A DNA stretch of 58,578 bases from an uncultured Gammaproteobacteria bacterium (GCA_947258755.1 CAMYJO010000027.1:1-58578); one strand, 5' to 3'. Positions 25,822 to 35,088 are shown, counted from the stretch's first letter. Notes: generated by a model not told the origin, from the sequence alone. Made by a program: numbers and translations.

Positions 25822-25840
25822 GTAAATGATTCTCATTGAT
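25822..25840. promoter_or_regulatory. Weak Fur-like palindrome
   Basis: The 13-bp core AATGATTCTCATT is a perfect 5-3-5 dyad and matches common Fur-box variants. The full 19-mer agrees at 12 positions. No gene starts nearby, so it would make sense only if it controls an unannotated RNA. Confidence 0.35.
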
Positions 25841-26210
25841 TTAAGCGACGTCTTAAGAAAGTGCTAATATAGGAAAAGCTGCCTTTTAGATCAATTTCAT
25901 TAGAAATAGCTTATTTTAATACGAAATATTGGCAGGACATGGCCATATTAAGCCCGATTTTATACTTTCTTTGGGCTGAAAATCAGGCGACCTAGCATAT
26001 TAATATTACACATACAAGCCATCTCTACGCCGTTTATGCACAGAAATTAAGCAAATTAACCGATGTGTCAGTATTGCAACTTAGCTATTTCCCCGTTTGC
26101 ATAATAATATTATAACTCTTTGTTATTTATATATTATTACAAATGTGTAATTATTGATCAATTTAACAAATCGGGTGTGTTTATGCGGGTTTGCGCGTTA
26201 TTCCAACGAT

Positions 26211-26245
26211 GTATCCACAAAGTTATCCACAGCAACTGTGGAAAA
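26211..26245. promoter_or_regulatory. Cluster of three DnaA-box-like 9-mers
   Basis: GTATCCACA (26211-26219, 8 of 9), TTATCCACA (26223-26231, perfect) and, inverted, TGTGGAAAA (26237-26245, 8 of 9 to TGTGGATAA) lie within 35 bp beside an AT-rich stretch. DnaA could bind here. It may be an accessory DnaA-binding locus; typical oriC neighbours are missing. Confidence 0.55.
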
Positions 26246-26434
26246 AAACAGGCTATGATAAACATCAATTACTTATGAAAACATGTCGATAAATTACTTT
26301 TACGAATGGGATGCTAATTTATCCCAATTAATTCGGTAAAAAGCGCCAAAATTCCAGCAGATATATTGAATATATAATATTATCAGTAACTTGGCTGATG
26401 CTTCTGATCGCCTGGGGGTGATGTAAATTTTGCT

Positions 26435-29335
26435 CTAGACAGCGACAATGACCCTGACTGCATCCAGGCGCAGAGTCGCGTCATTCATCAAGCGCTGAAG
26501 TGTGTTTTGCTGTGACTGAAAAAAATCTATCTCATCGTTGCGAACATTGGGGTTTACCTTTTGTAATGCCTGCAGACGAGTCGTCTCGGTAGTCAGTCTC
26601 TCAAGAATGGGTTGGTAGCTGTCATGGATGCAGGCACTGACCTGAGAGAGGGCCTGTTGTTCGCTGGTCGCGAGCATGGTTTTCAATGTAGTGGAAAAAC
26701 CATTCACGATTTTTATAGCAACTTCTTTCTTAACAGTCTCAGCGTTGCATCTGATAAATTCATGCTCCAGTTTGTCGACGCAATTATGTCCGTTCTGATC
26801 GAAAACAGTGCGTATCATCGGTGCTGGAATAGTGCGGTTCAGGGTCAGTGTTTGGTCACTGCCAGTATCTAATAGATACAGGCATTCGAGTAACAGGGTG
26901 CCCGGCTTGATGGTCGGTAGCTTTATTGCGGTCACTGCTGTGTTACCCAGTTCGCTACTGACGATCATATCAATCGCTGTTGCCATGATGGGATGATCCC
27001 AGGTGAAAAACTGAATGTCATCATTGGCGAGCGCTGTAGCACGATCGCAAGTCAAGGTAATGCCTTCTTCATGCAGGCCTGGAAAATTACCGTTGTGCAT
27101 GTGATCACCTGGCCTGGCGATATAACATTGCTCACTATGGTCCTCAAGGTCGATGCCAAAACAGTCGAAACTGTCCTCGAGGTAGGAGATGATGCTGGAG
27201 TCTTGTTCTTCATGGAGAGCTGTATCACGCAGCGATTCAGCTACGAGAGGTCGACAGGAATTATATTCCAATAGTTTATCTCGACCCTGTTGCAGCTCCA
27301 CTAATAGTTGTTGATTTAGCTTTCTGGTTGTCGTTACCAATGCCGCCAGGTCATCGAAGCTATCATCAATTTGGTGTAGTGCCTCGAACAAGGTGTCTTG
27401 AACTTGAACAAAAACATTGTGTCCGGTCGGGCAGGTCTTCTCAAAGGCGTTGATGCCATGGTGGTACCACTGAAACATGACTTCCTGAGCACTGTTCTGT
27501 AGATAGGGCACATGAATGCGGATGGTTTCTGTCTGCCCAATGCGGTCGAGACGACCGATACGTTGCTCAAGCAAGTCTGGGTTCAGAGGTAAATCAAACA
27601 GGATTAAGTGATGGGCAAATTGAAAATTACGACCCTCGCTGCCGATTTCGGAGCACACCAGGACCTGACTGCCGTATTCCTGGTCAGCAAAATAAGCAGC
27701 AGCCCTGTCACGCTCGACGATGCTGAGGTGTTCATGAAAAACAGCCGCATGTATGCCGGTACTGGTACGCAAGGAGTCAACAAGATCAAGGGCGCTGTCA
27801 GCGCTGGCAGTAATAACCAATACCTTGGCACCATTTAATTGTCCGAGCTGTTGATGTAGCCAGGGCACACGAGGATCAATCGCCGTCCATGCAGGTTGTT
27901 GTGCAGCCATGGCCTGATAAATTAATTCAGGGCTAAGCAGCAGCTGGAGTTCGCTGATACCGGTCGCCTGTAAGTCGGTAAAACACTCAGCATATTCAGT
28001 GGGCAGTGCTAATGGATAGGATTCGAGCTGTCTGCTCGGGAAGCCTTTGATGGCAGAGCGAGTATTGCGAAACAGTACACGCCCGGTACCATGGCGGTCG
28101 AGCAAATGTTCGATCAGTTTGTTGGTAGCCTCTTCAATGGCGTGTTGATCTGCATTACTATCCTGTAGCGTATTAAGTAGGGCCAGGTTGTCACCTTCAT
28201 CAATAGTATTTTTCAGGATCGACAGGCTTGATGCTTTTAGCTCCTCACCATTGAGCAAGGACTCGACGACATCAGCAATGGGCGCATAGGATTTTTCTTC
28301 TTCAATAAACGTGTCGTAATCAGGAAAGCGATCAGGATCGAGTAGGCGCAGTCGGGCAAAATGGCTTTGTTTGCCAAGTTGTTCCGGTGTTGCGGTCAGT
28401 AATAACACCCCGGCAGTAACGGAGGCCAGTTGCTCGATGCATTGATATTCCATGCTGACATCTTGCGCTGACCATTGAAGATGATGGGCTTCATCAACAA
28501 CCAGTAGATCCCATTCTGCAGCCAATGCCTGCTTGAATCTGTGCGGATGTTGTACCAGGAAACCGAGCGTGCAAATCACTAGCTGTTCAGTGTGAAATGG
28601 GTTTTCCTGTTGTGTGCTTTCCTCGGCTGCAAGACAGCGCTCTTCGTCAAAGATACTGCAGAACAGGTTAAATCGACGTAGCATTTCAACCAGCCATTGA
28701 TGTAGCAGCGTCTCTGGTACGATAATGAGTATGCGTCTGGCGCGCTGCGTTACTAATTGCTGGTGTAGTATCATGCCAGCTTCTATCGTTTTGCCCAGGC
28801 CAACCTCATCGGCTAACAACACCCGCGGTGCATAGCGGTTGGCAACTTCGTGAGCAATGTAAAGTTGATGCGGTATCAGGCTGGTTCGGCCGCCAGTGAG
28901 GCCGCGTATCGATGAGTGGGATAATCGGTTTAACTGATCATGCGTTCGTATGCGCAAATCGAACCATTTGTTTTTATCGATTTGCCCGGTAAACAGACGA
29001 TCGGTGGGGCGGCTTAGTTGAATGAAATTATCCAGTTCGCCTTCTTCAAGACGTGCTTCAGAACCTGCATCATCGACACCGTAATAGGTCAGTAATCCCT
29101 CGTGCTCCTGAACGCTTGTAATGTTCAGGGTCCAGCCTTCATGACTGTTTACACTGTCGCCGGCAGCGAACATGACTCGATTGAGTGGGGCCGTCTGCTT
29201 TGCATACGCTCTGGTTTCGCCACTGGCGAGAAATACCATATTGATAGTACGCAAGTCGACTGTGACAACCGTCCCCAGACCCAATTCCAGTTCGGCGTTA
29301 CTGATCCAGCGCTGTCCCACAACGAAATCCTGCAC
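26435..29335 (-). CDS. rapA: RNA polymerase-associated ATPase RapA
   Basis: A 966-residue Swi2/Snf2 ATPase that binds RNA polymerase and recycles it after termination. The N-terminal Tudor-like region begins FVVGQRWISNAELELGLGTV, as in E. coli RapA. Walker A is DEVGLGKT (176-183), the DEAH-type box is DEAHH (281-285), and helicase C motifs include LIFDLPLNP... with LEQRIGRLDRIGQ. The length matches the family (about 968). It uses a GTG start at 29335, which the alignment supports; no ATG lies nearby. It is transcribed alone. Confidence 0.96.
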   Translation of the reverse strand: MQDFVVGQRWISNAELELGLGTVVTVDLRTINMVFLASGETRAYAKQTAPLNRVMFAAGDSVNSHEGWTLNITSVQEHEGLLTYYGVDDAGSEARLEEGELDNFIQLSRPTDRLFTGQIDKNKWFDLRIRTHDQLNRLSHSSIRGLTGGRTSLIPHQLYIAHEVANRYAPRVLLADEVGLGKTIEAGMILHQQLVTQRARRILIIVPETLLHQWLVEMLRRFNLFCSIFDEERCLAAEESTQQENPFHTEQLVICTLGFLVQHPHRFKQALAAEWDLLVVDEAHHLQWSAQDVSMEYQCIEQLASVTAGVLLLTATPEQLGKQSHFARLRLLDPDRFPDYDTFIEEEKSYAPIADVVESLLNGEELKASSLSILKNTIDEGDNLALLNTLQDSNADQHAIEEATNKLIEHLLDRHGTGRVLFRNTRSAIKGFPSRQLESYPLALPTEYAECFTDLQATGISELQLLLSPELIYQAMAAQQPAWTAIDPRVPWLHQQLGQLNGAKVLVITASADSALDLVDSLRTSTGIHAAVFHEHLSIVERDRAAAYFADQEYGSQVLVCSEIGSEGRNFQFAHHLILFDLPLNPDLLEQRIGRLDRIGQTETIRIHVPYLQNSAQEVMFQWYHHGINAFEKTCPTGHNVFVQVQDTLFEALHQIDDSFDDLAALVTTTRKLNQQLLVELQQGRDKLLEYNSCRPLVAESLRDTALHEEQDSSIISYLEDSFDCFGIDLEDHSEQCYIARPGDHMHNGNFPGLHEEGITLTCDRATALANDDIQFFTWDHPIMATAIDMIVSSELGNTAVTAIKLPTIKPGTLLLECLYLLDTGSDQTLTLNRTIPAPMIRTVFDQNGHNCVDKLEHEFIRCNAETVKKEVAIKIVNGFSTTLKTMLATSEQQALSQVSACIHDSYQPILERLTTETTRLQALQKVNPNVRNDEIDFFQSQQNTLQRLMNDATLRLDAVRVIVAV

Positions 29336-29472
29336 GGTGTTGCCTCGAAAGTTAAATTAGCTGCGCTATATTACATAAAAATGCAATTTCTTGCAGGTAT
29401 TTTGTTCTGTTCAGGTCGGTAAAAGCCTTTTATGCTATGATTAAAATCATATTCTAATGGCGGTATCTTGTT

Positions 29473-29733
29473 ATGAAACCCAGGCTGGTCGATGTTAGTA
29501 CTTTGCAGCAAATTATTTATACTAGCGCAGAAAATAATGTCGCCGTTTTTTTTGCAGGTTCCGAGGAAGTGCTGCTTATTGGCAAAGAGTATGACTTGGC
29601 TGAGGCAGTCGACGAAATGATTTACGCATTGGGATATGTGCCGAGCAAAATAAGGACGGAGCCTGTGATCGATCAAGTCAAACTGACAGTCAAGCTAGAT
29701 AGTGCGAAGGCCTCACTGGCACAAAAGCGCTAG
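29473..29733 (+). CDS. Small conserved-looking protein of unknown function
   Basis: An 86-residue protein I do not recognise. It is predicted soluble and alpha/beta (ATG 29473; LQQIIYTSAENNVAVFF, then DLAEAVDEMIYALGY). There is no signal peptide or membrane segment, and no metal motif. It lies in the space between divergent rapA and convergent zapE. It reads as a real gene because of regular codon use and an ATG with GGCGGT upstream, but no function can be suggested. Confidence 0.65.
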   Translation: MKPRLVDVSTLQQIIYTSAENNVAVFFAGSEEVLLIGKEYDLAEAVDEMIYALGYVPSKIRTEPVIDQVKLTVKLDSAKASLAQKR

Positions 29734-29762
29734 CAGAAGCGTATCTTGGCTGGAATCGGATC

Positions 29763-30848
29763 TCAGTCGGTTTCAGGGCGATGTGCCAGGGACAGGTAGT
29801 TGTCAGTATCCATTTCCATCAAGCGACTGACCGTACGTTCAAAGGCCATTTTTAGCGCTTTTCCCCGATACAGCTTATGTGGCTTGTCAATGGCGCTGAT
29901 AATGCATTTAGTATGGTGGTCATAGAGCGCATCAATCAAGTGAATAAAACGTTTGGCAATATTGTCATGCTCTTCATTCATGTAAGGGACATTGCTAATC
30001 ATGACGCTATGGCAGATTTGGGCAATGTTAATATAGTCACTGTCTGAGCGGGGTGTGTTGCATATCTGTTCGAAGTCAAACCAGATAACATCATCAGCAA
30101 AGGCGATATAATCTATCGGTCGATTATTAATGACGATCTGCCTGTTGTGTTTGGCAGCACAGGGTGCGATCAAGGTCAGTTGTTCCTGCAGGAAGCTGTT
30201 TCCTTGTTCGGCATCGCCGATGAAATAGGTGCCGCTACGCTCAAGTTGCATAAAACGATAATCTGTACCATCGCCGAGGTCGATCTCATTAGTATGTTGT
30301 TGTAATAAGGCAATGGTCTGCATGAAGCGGTCACGTTGTAAGCCATTTTTATATAGGTTGTCGATGGCAATGTTTGATGTAGCTACCAGGGTGATACCCT
30401 GATCAAAAATGGCCTCTAGTAATCCGGCCATAATCATGGCATCGCCAATGTCATGCACGTGAAATTCATCCAGACACAGGAGACGTATATTTTTCGCCAG
30501 GTCAGCGGCAATGATGCTGAGCGGGTTCGGGGTGTTGGGCAATTGCTGTAGGCGCGCATGAATGTCGCGCATAAAGGAGTGAAAATGTGTGCGATGTTTT
30601 TCCGAAAACGGCAGGCAGCTGTAAAAGCTGTCGACCAGCCAGGTTTTTCCACGTCCGGTGCCGCCCCATAAATACAGGCCGCGTATGTTTTGTTTTTTGT
30701 TAAATAAACGATCAAATATTGAGGTTTTAACAGGCGCACTGTTTAACTGATCGTATAAAGCCTGTGTGTAATTGACCGTTTGCCGCTGGATCTCATCATG
30801 CGTAAAGCCGCCGCTGATAGCCTGCTGATAATGTTCGATCGGTGTCAC
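29763..30848 (-). CDS. zapE: Cell-division ATPase ZapE (AFG1-like)
   Basis: A 361-residue AFG1/ZapE-family P-loop ATPase. Walker A is GGTGRGKT (62-69) and Walker B is LLCLDEF (123-129), followed by ATSN sensor 1 and the family's C-terminal FDFEQICNTPRSDSDY block. ZapE helps Z-ring constriction under stress in E. coli. The length fits (E. coli 375). It starts at ATG 30848 and is transcribed alone, divergently from efpL. Confidence 0.94.
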   Translation of the reverse strand: MTPIEHYQQAISGGFTHDEIQRQTVNYTQALYDQLNSAPVKTSIFDRLFNKKQNIRGLYLWGGTGRGKTWLVDSFYSCLPFSEKHRTHFHSFMRDIHARLQQLPNTPNPLSIIAADLAKNIRLLCLDEFHVHDIGDAMIMAGLLEAIFDQGITLVATSNIAIDNLYKNGLQRDRFMQTIALLQQHTNEIDLGDGTDYRFMQLERSGTYFIGDAEQGNSFLQEQLTLIAPCAAKHNRQIVINNRPIDYIAFADDVIWFDFEQICNTPRSDSDYINIAQICHSVMISNVPYMNEEHDNIAKRFIHLIDALYDHHTKCIISAIDKPHKLYRGKALKMAFERTVSRLMEMDTDNYLSLAHRPETD

Positions 30849-31010
30849 TATGTCTATATACCCATTGCTTTGTTAACAGTCCGTCTGTGATTGTGCATTT
30901 TGAGTGATTATAGCGAAAGCCGCTGGTACTGTCTTTATTTAACCTAAGGCAGCATGGTGTGAATAATGTTATTATTTACTAAATTATAGTATTAAAGGTT
31001 CCGGTTTATA

Positions 31011-31574
31011 ATGAAAGCCAATGAAATAAAAAAAGGAATGGTGATCCTGATCGATGGCCGTAATATCCTGGTCAAGGCCGTGCAGGTGCAATCTCCCTCA
31101 TCACGCAGTGGCAGTACGCTGTATAAAACACGCGGGCAAGACGTTGTCTCACGACAAAAGTTTGAGCGTAGCTTCAAGGGCGATGAAATTGTTAACCCGG
31201 TCGACCTGGAGAGGCGAGAAGTACAAATGCTGTTCCGGGATAGCGATGGCTGCACATTTATGGATACAGAGAGTTATGAGCAATATACCGTATCGGAAGA
31301 TGCGATCAGTGAAGAATTGCCCTACCTGTTTGATGGCATCGAGGGAGTCAGGGCCTTGATTGCCGATGGTACCGTTCTTGGTATTGAATTACCCGGCACG
31401 GTGGCACTGGAGATTACAGAGTGCGCGCCAGGTATGAAAGCGGCATCTGCCTCAGCCAGAAATAAACCTGCAACGCTCAGCACCGGTCTGGTCGTGCAGG
31501 TGCCGGAGTATTTAACCCCTGGTGAGATCATCAAGGTCAACACCGATACGGGAGAGTTTATTTCCCGCGCATAA
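31011..31574 (+). CDS. efpL: Elongation factor P-like protein EfpL (YeiP)
   Basis: A 187-residue EF-P paralogue that relieves ribosome stalling at difficult peptide sequences, including polyproline. The three OB-like domains are complete. The N-terminal KANEIKKGMVI and the tip loop QSPSSRSGSTLYK fit the YeiP/EfpL subfamily, which carries an unmodified Arg at the loop instead of the modified Lys or Arg of EF-P. The C-terminus (ASASARNKPATLSTGLVVQVPEYL) is nearly identical to E. coli YeiP. It is monocistronic with a long leader. Confidence 0.94.
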   Translation: MKANEIKKGMVILIDGRNILVKAVQVQSPSSRSGSTLYKTRGQDVVSRQKFERSFKGDEIVNPVDLERREVQMLFRDSDGCTFMDTESYEQYTVSEDAISEELPYLFDGIEGVRALIADGTVLGIELPGTVALEITECAPGMKAASASARNKPATLSTGLVVQVPEYLTPGEIIKVNTDTGEFISRA

Positions 31575-31857
31575 TTGTCTTTTTTCAAGCCTTGAAGAAG
31601 CTGTGCTTGATGGTCAATTTAAGCGGTACACCCGCAATTGTAAACGAATGCTAATATTTTACTTTTTGACTAGAAAAGTAATTGAAATATAGTAATATTT
31701 TCAGACTTAGAAGTTGAAGACGAGAGACTGGCCTGGTAGCAAGGTATTGTATAGGACTATGGCGCAATATCTGTTATAAATGAAAATAATAAATATTGTC
31801 CTTTGGTCATATATAAGAAAGCATCATACACATCTACTTAAAGCGAGGAGTGAAGAA

Positions 31858-32352
31858 ATGGGATTATTTGATTTTGTAACTGAAGCGGGTAGCAAGCTGG
31901 GTGGAAAAATATTCGATATTGCCAATAATGATGAGGCGGTTACTGAAGCAACATCAGTTACCCCTGAGCGCCTTAACGAATTAAGAGCGAATAGCATTAC
32001 CGAAAATATTGAAGAATCGGATGTGATTGTTAAAGATTTGAATGTGACCGTGAATGGTGACACGGCAACACTGAATGGCAAAGTGAATACTCAGGAATGC
32101 AGCGAGAAACTAACCTTGATCGCAGGCAACCAGCACGGTATCGGAAAAGTCGATTGTCAGTTGGATGTCGCCAATCCTGAACCTGAGTCAACAATGTATA
32201 CTGTGAAATCAGGTGATACATTATCCAAGATTGCCAAGGCAGTTTACGGAGATGCCTCTTTATATCCAAAAATATTTGAAGCCAATAAGCCCATGTTAAG
32301 CGACCCCAACAAGATCTATGTGGGTCAAAATTTAAGAATCCCTGCTAAATAG
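31858..32352 (+). CDS. kbp: BON-LysM domain protein Kbp (YgaU)
   Basis: A 164-residue cytoplasmic protein like E. coli Kbp, a potassium-binding protein. The N-terminal MGLFDFVTEAGSKLGGKI is the family start. A BON domain (about 35-105) and a C-terminal LysM (about 113-162, with YTVKSGDTLSKIAKAVYG and NKIYVGQNLRIP) follow. The ATG at 31858 has a GAGGAG ribosome-binding site; an ATG at 31780 would add residues unlike the family. It is somewhat longer than E. coli Kbp (149). It lies 283 bp behind efpL. Confidence 0.92.
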   Translation: MGLFDFVTEAGSKLGGKIFDIANNDEAVTEATSVTPERLNELRANSITENIEESDVIVKDLNVTVNGDTATLNGKVNTQECSEKLTLIAGNQHGIGKVDCQLDVANPEPESTMYTVKSGDTLSKIAKAVYGDASLYPKIFEANKPMLSDPNKIYVGQNLRIPAK

Positions 32353-32534
32353 AATCCGCTAAATGATCGGACGGTTATAGGCTGTAGTTTGCCTATGACT
32401 GTCCTGATCGACTTCTTTTTTTCAATTTAATAGCATTAATTATCCATAATCGACTGCGCATGGAGTATGCGGCTGCTGACAACAGTGCCGACCTGGCGTT
32501 ATTATGATTGCCACGCATACGGAAATAGGAATTA

Positions 32535-32960
32535 ATGATGGCACGTATTCACGCGCAACTGGAAAAAGACTGCCTGCTCCTGGGTCGCTTCCCTCTCAGT
32601 CATCTATTACTAAATAAGGATGCCAATTATCCGTGGTTTATATTGGTGCCCGACCGTGATGATATCAGCGAGATATACCAGTTGAGCAATGATGATCAGC
32701 AGCAATTAATGCGCGAGTCTTGTCATCTTGCAGAGAAATTAGCCCTGCACTTTCAAGCCGATAAAATGAATGTCGCTTCTTTGGGTAATATTGTCCCCCA
32801 GCTTCATATCCACCATATCGTCCGTTATCAGCATGATGTTGCATGGCCGGCACCGGTGTGGGGGAGGGTCGAAGCAAAATACTATACACAGGTGCAGCTG
32901 GAAAAATTAAAAAATGAAATGCGTGAAATGGATCTGGATGAATTTACTTATTCAGCATGA
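32535..32960 (+). CDS. HIT-family hydrolase
   Basis: A 141-residue protein of the histidine triad superfamily, which cleaves nucleotide phosphoramidates or related bonds. The active-site segment QLHIHHIVRYQHD contains H91-I-H93. The third histidine of the H-x-H-x-H pattern is replaced by Ile95, as in a known subfamily. The FPLSHLLLNKDANYPWFILVP start is also typical. The starts at 32535 or 32538 are equivalent. The partner substrate is unknown. Confidence 0.85.
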   Translation: MMARIHAQLEKDCLLLGRFPLSHLLLNKDANYPWFILVPDRDDISEIYQLSNDDQQQLMRESCHLAEKLALHFQADKMNVASLGNIVPQLHIHHIVRYQHDVAWPAPVWGRVEAKYYTQVQLEKLKNEMREMDLDEFTYSA

Positions 32961-33122
32961 CGAGCATAGATGTTTGTCGAAATAGTTTTGTATTTTGCCT
33001 GTTTCCCTTAGCTTTGCTGGTAATTATGTGGTCAGGGTGCTAGGCTTTGAACGGATTTGATGCATAACGGTCGGCGAGTCCACATGCATACATATAAAGT
33101 TTACTGACATGAAGGAGATAAA

Positions 33123-33572
33123 ATGCCAAAAGCTAAAAAGAAAGCGGTAGTAAAAAGTGCTGCTATTGCCAAAACACTTGATTCGGCACTGGCAGGTTTA
33201 ACCAGCATTTGTGATAGTGGTGAAAAAGCCGTGACTACACGTGCAAAAGAGGCAAAGAAGCTGTCCGCCAGTAGTAAGCGCCTTAGTAAAAAGCGTATGA
33301 CATTAAATAAACGTAAAAAAACTGCCACAGCCCGACTGAAGAAAGATGGTACAGCAGTTAACCGTAAGGCACTGAGTGCTGTTGTAAAAGAACTGGGTAT
33401 GGTGACCCGCGAAATCGCTAGAACGAAAAAAACGAAAGATGCAAATAATGCAGAGCTGACCGGTCTAAGAGAGACAGTCAAACGCGCGAAGGCCTATATG
33501 AAAGGTGTGACCTCAGCCGATAGGGTGTTGAACAAGCCCAAGCGTAAAACACGCAGAAGAAAAACGGCCTGA
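33123..33572 (+). CDS. Lysine-rich basic protein, histone H1-like composition
   Basis: A 149-residue protein I do not recognise, with both ends very basic (MPKAKKKAVVKSA at the start, KPKRKTRRRKTA at the end) and a Lys/Ala/Thr-rich helical body with an ARLKKDGTAVNRKAL middle. The composition suggests a nucleic-acid binder such as a histone H1-like or HU-stabilising protein, but no specific domain is seen. The ribosome-binding site GAAGGAG is strong, and a terminator follows. It is conserved in style in some gammaproteobacterial genomes, but no role is established. Confidence 0.75.
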   Translation: MPKAKKKAVVKSAAIAKTLDSALAGLTSICDSGEKAVTTRAKEAKKLSASSKRLSKKRMTLNKRKKTATARLKKDGTAVNRKALSAVVKELGMVTREIARTKKTKDANNAELTGLRETVKRAKAYMKGVTSADRVLNKPKRKTRRRKTA

Positions 33573-33615
33573 TCCGGGTCGTATCAAAACCGCGCATGGT
33601 TAACATGCGAATCGA

Positions 33616-33644
33616 AACCCGCCTTAACAGGCGGGTTTTTTTTT
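33616..33644 (+). terminator. Rho-independent terminator of the Lys-rich protein gene
   Basis: AACCCGCCT (33616-33624) and AGGCGGGTT (33629-33637) form a perfect 9-bp stem with a TAAC loop, followed by a run of T residues. Confidence 0.93.
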
Positions 33645-33853
33645 CGCCCAGTGGTCGATGCTATTGCGCAATGCATTGTATCCGCGGGTGAAGATGATTC
33701 ATAAATATCAGTTGCGGCTTATAGTCTAATAGTCAAATGTACGCACATAAGTAACTTTAATTAGCGAATACTTGACTATTGGAATATACATTTACTAGTA
33801 GTAAAGATTTATCCCGATAAAAAAGTAGCAACTAATAAATTAGGAGTCGGTTT

Positions 33854-34294
33854 ATGCGTAGATTAGTTCGATATGTTGTGCTGATGACGGCGATAGCGAG
33901 TAGTCCACAGGTGATGGCAGCAGAGCCCAACCAGATAAATTACAAGGACTATACCATTCATTTTAATGCATTCCCCAGTGATCATTTACAGCCTAATATG
34001 GCCAAGGCAGTCGGTATCAAACGTGATGCTTCGCGTGCGGTAGTGACGGTCGTTGTGAACAAAAACAAGACAGGTAATGAAACCGAATCTGTTAAGGCCA
34101 ATGTCAATGGTAATGCCTTTAATCTGACCGGTATGATGCGCAAGATGAAATTACGTGAGTTAAAAGATCGTGGTGCGATCTACTATATCAGTGACTTTGG
34201 TGTGCGCAACGGTGAGCGCCTGACCTTTGCATTGTCGGTCAAGCCCGAAGGCGAAGCCCGCGAAAAAGAGTTTAAATTTACCAAACAGTTCTGA
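33854..34294 (+). CDS. Secreted DUF4426 protein
   Basis: A 146-residue exported protein. A signal peptide (about 1-22, ending VMA) precedes a DUF4426 domain with YTIHFNAFPSDHL, ANVNGNAFNLTGMM and AIYYISDFGVRNGERLTF, which are the family hallmarks in Gammaproteobacteria. Its function is unknown, and it is predicted to be periplasmic. The ribosome-binding site TAGGAG is close to the ATG. It is transcribed alone. Confidence 0.87.
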   Translation: MRRLVRYVVLMTAIASSPQVMAAEPNQINYKDYTIHFNAFPSDHLQPNMAKAVGIKRDASRAVVTVVVNKNKTGNETESVKANVNGNAFNLTGMMRKMKLRELKDRGAIYYISDFGVRNGERLTFALSVKPEGEAREKEFKFTKQF

Positions 34295-34683
34295 TAAATA
34301 ATTAACAAGGAATTGTTTGTCGATCACTCTGACTATAGGTTATAGATGGCTATCAGGAATACGTCGCAAGCGTTTGCCGAACACGTACCCTGGTAGCTGT
34401 CGCCATCCATCTTTACCTGACTTGCCTGTTTAACCAGTAAGCTTTAAGGTCTTCCCTATTAGAATGTCGATATCAGCCATGCAGAATACACTCTGTATCG
34501 TGTATGCCTGATGCTGCGGTCATCAGAATCAGACACAATCGATTGAAATGATCCCCAATTATTATTATTATTTAGCATCAGTTGATGAGCCCGGGGGATT
34601 TTATTATATGGCTTGAAAGAGCAGAAATTTTGTCTCTGATATTATCAGCTGGAAATAAATTCATAAGGACAAGGAGACAGGAA
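34295..34683. other. Gene-free stretch of ~390 bp
   Basis: I see no gene, repeat or clear regulatory site here. The last 100 bp form the leader of the following small secreted protein; an in-frame ATG at 34582 exists but would destroy its signal peptide. Confidence 0.5.
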
Positions 34684-35016
34684 GTGAATAGAAAAAACGT
34701 CAAGAGAGTTTTCAATGGGGTATTTATAGGTTTATGTGTTGTCAGTATCGGCCTTGTGTCAGCAGACGACATGGCAGATATGCAAAAACAACTGAATCAG
34801 GAGACGCTAGCGAAACCTTTCAGTGTGCCCGATGAGGGCGAGATCAACAAGTATATCGAGCAGGCGACCAAGAATAATGTTAAGCCGGTAGAGTATAAGG
34901 GCAAGCACTGGAAGCGAGGTTATACCTGTGCAGATCAATACAGATACTCACGTTCGTATAACGCCTACAGGAACTGTCGTTACTATCATCACTACTATGG
35001 ACGTTATTATTGGTAA
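34684..35016 (+). CDS. Small secreted tyrosine-rich protein
   Basis: A 110-residue exported protein with a signal peptide (about 1-27, ending VSA). I do not recognise it. The C-terminal ~40 residues are rich in Tyr, Arg and His, with YTCADQYRYSRSYNAYRNC and a final YYHHYYGRYYW. Two Cys lie in this tail (Cys82 and Cys98). The start is a GTG at 34684 with AAGGAGAC upstream. It ends at a bidirectional terminator. It could be an envelope or spore-coat-like structural protein, but this is not supported by homology. Confidence 0.7.
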   Translation: MNRKNVKRVFNGVFIGLCVVSIGLVSADDMADMQKQLNQETLAKPFSVPDEGEINKYIEQATKNNVKPVEYKGKHWKRGYTCADQYRYSRSYNAYRNCRYYHHYYGRYYW

Positions 35017-35047
35017 GCGTCGGATGAGATAGAATTAGCGAGATAAA

Positions 35048-35075
35048 AAAAGGGGCGCAAAATTGCGCCCCTTTT
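35048..35075. terminator. Bidirectional terminator
   Basis: AAAAGGGGCGCAA and TTGCGCCCCTTTT form a perfect 13-bp stem with a 2-nt loop, with T runs on both strands. It ends transcription of the Tyr-rich gene on the plus strand and traT on the minus strand. Confidence 0.94.
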
Positions 35076-35088
35076 CTATGCCTGCAAT

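Larger units (their letters stand above)
25734..26434. other. 700-bp AT-rich gene-free region
   Basis: No convincing coding region on either strand. It has several long A/T runs (for example near 26100-26160), a Fur-like palindrome at 25822-25840 and a cluster of DnaA-box sequences at 26211-26245. It lies between a terminator on the left and the 3' end of rapA on the right, so it has no obvious need to exist as a promoter region. Confidence 0.6.

Noticed and set aside
26041-26434. Chromosomal replication origin
   Set aside because: The DnaA boxes and AT-rich DNA fit, but none of the usual origin neighbours is present and only three boxes are seen; kept as a DnaA-site finding only.
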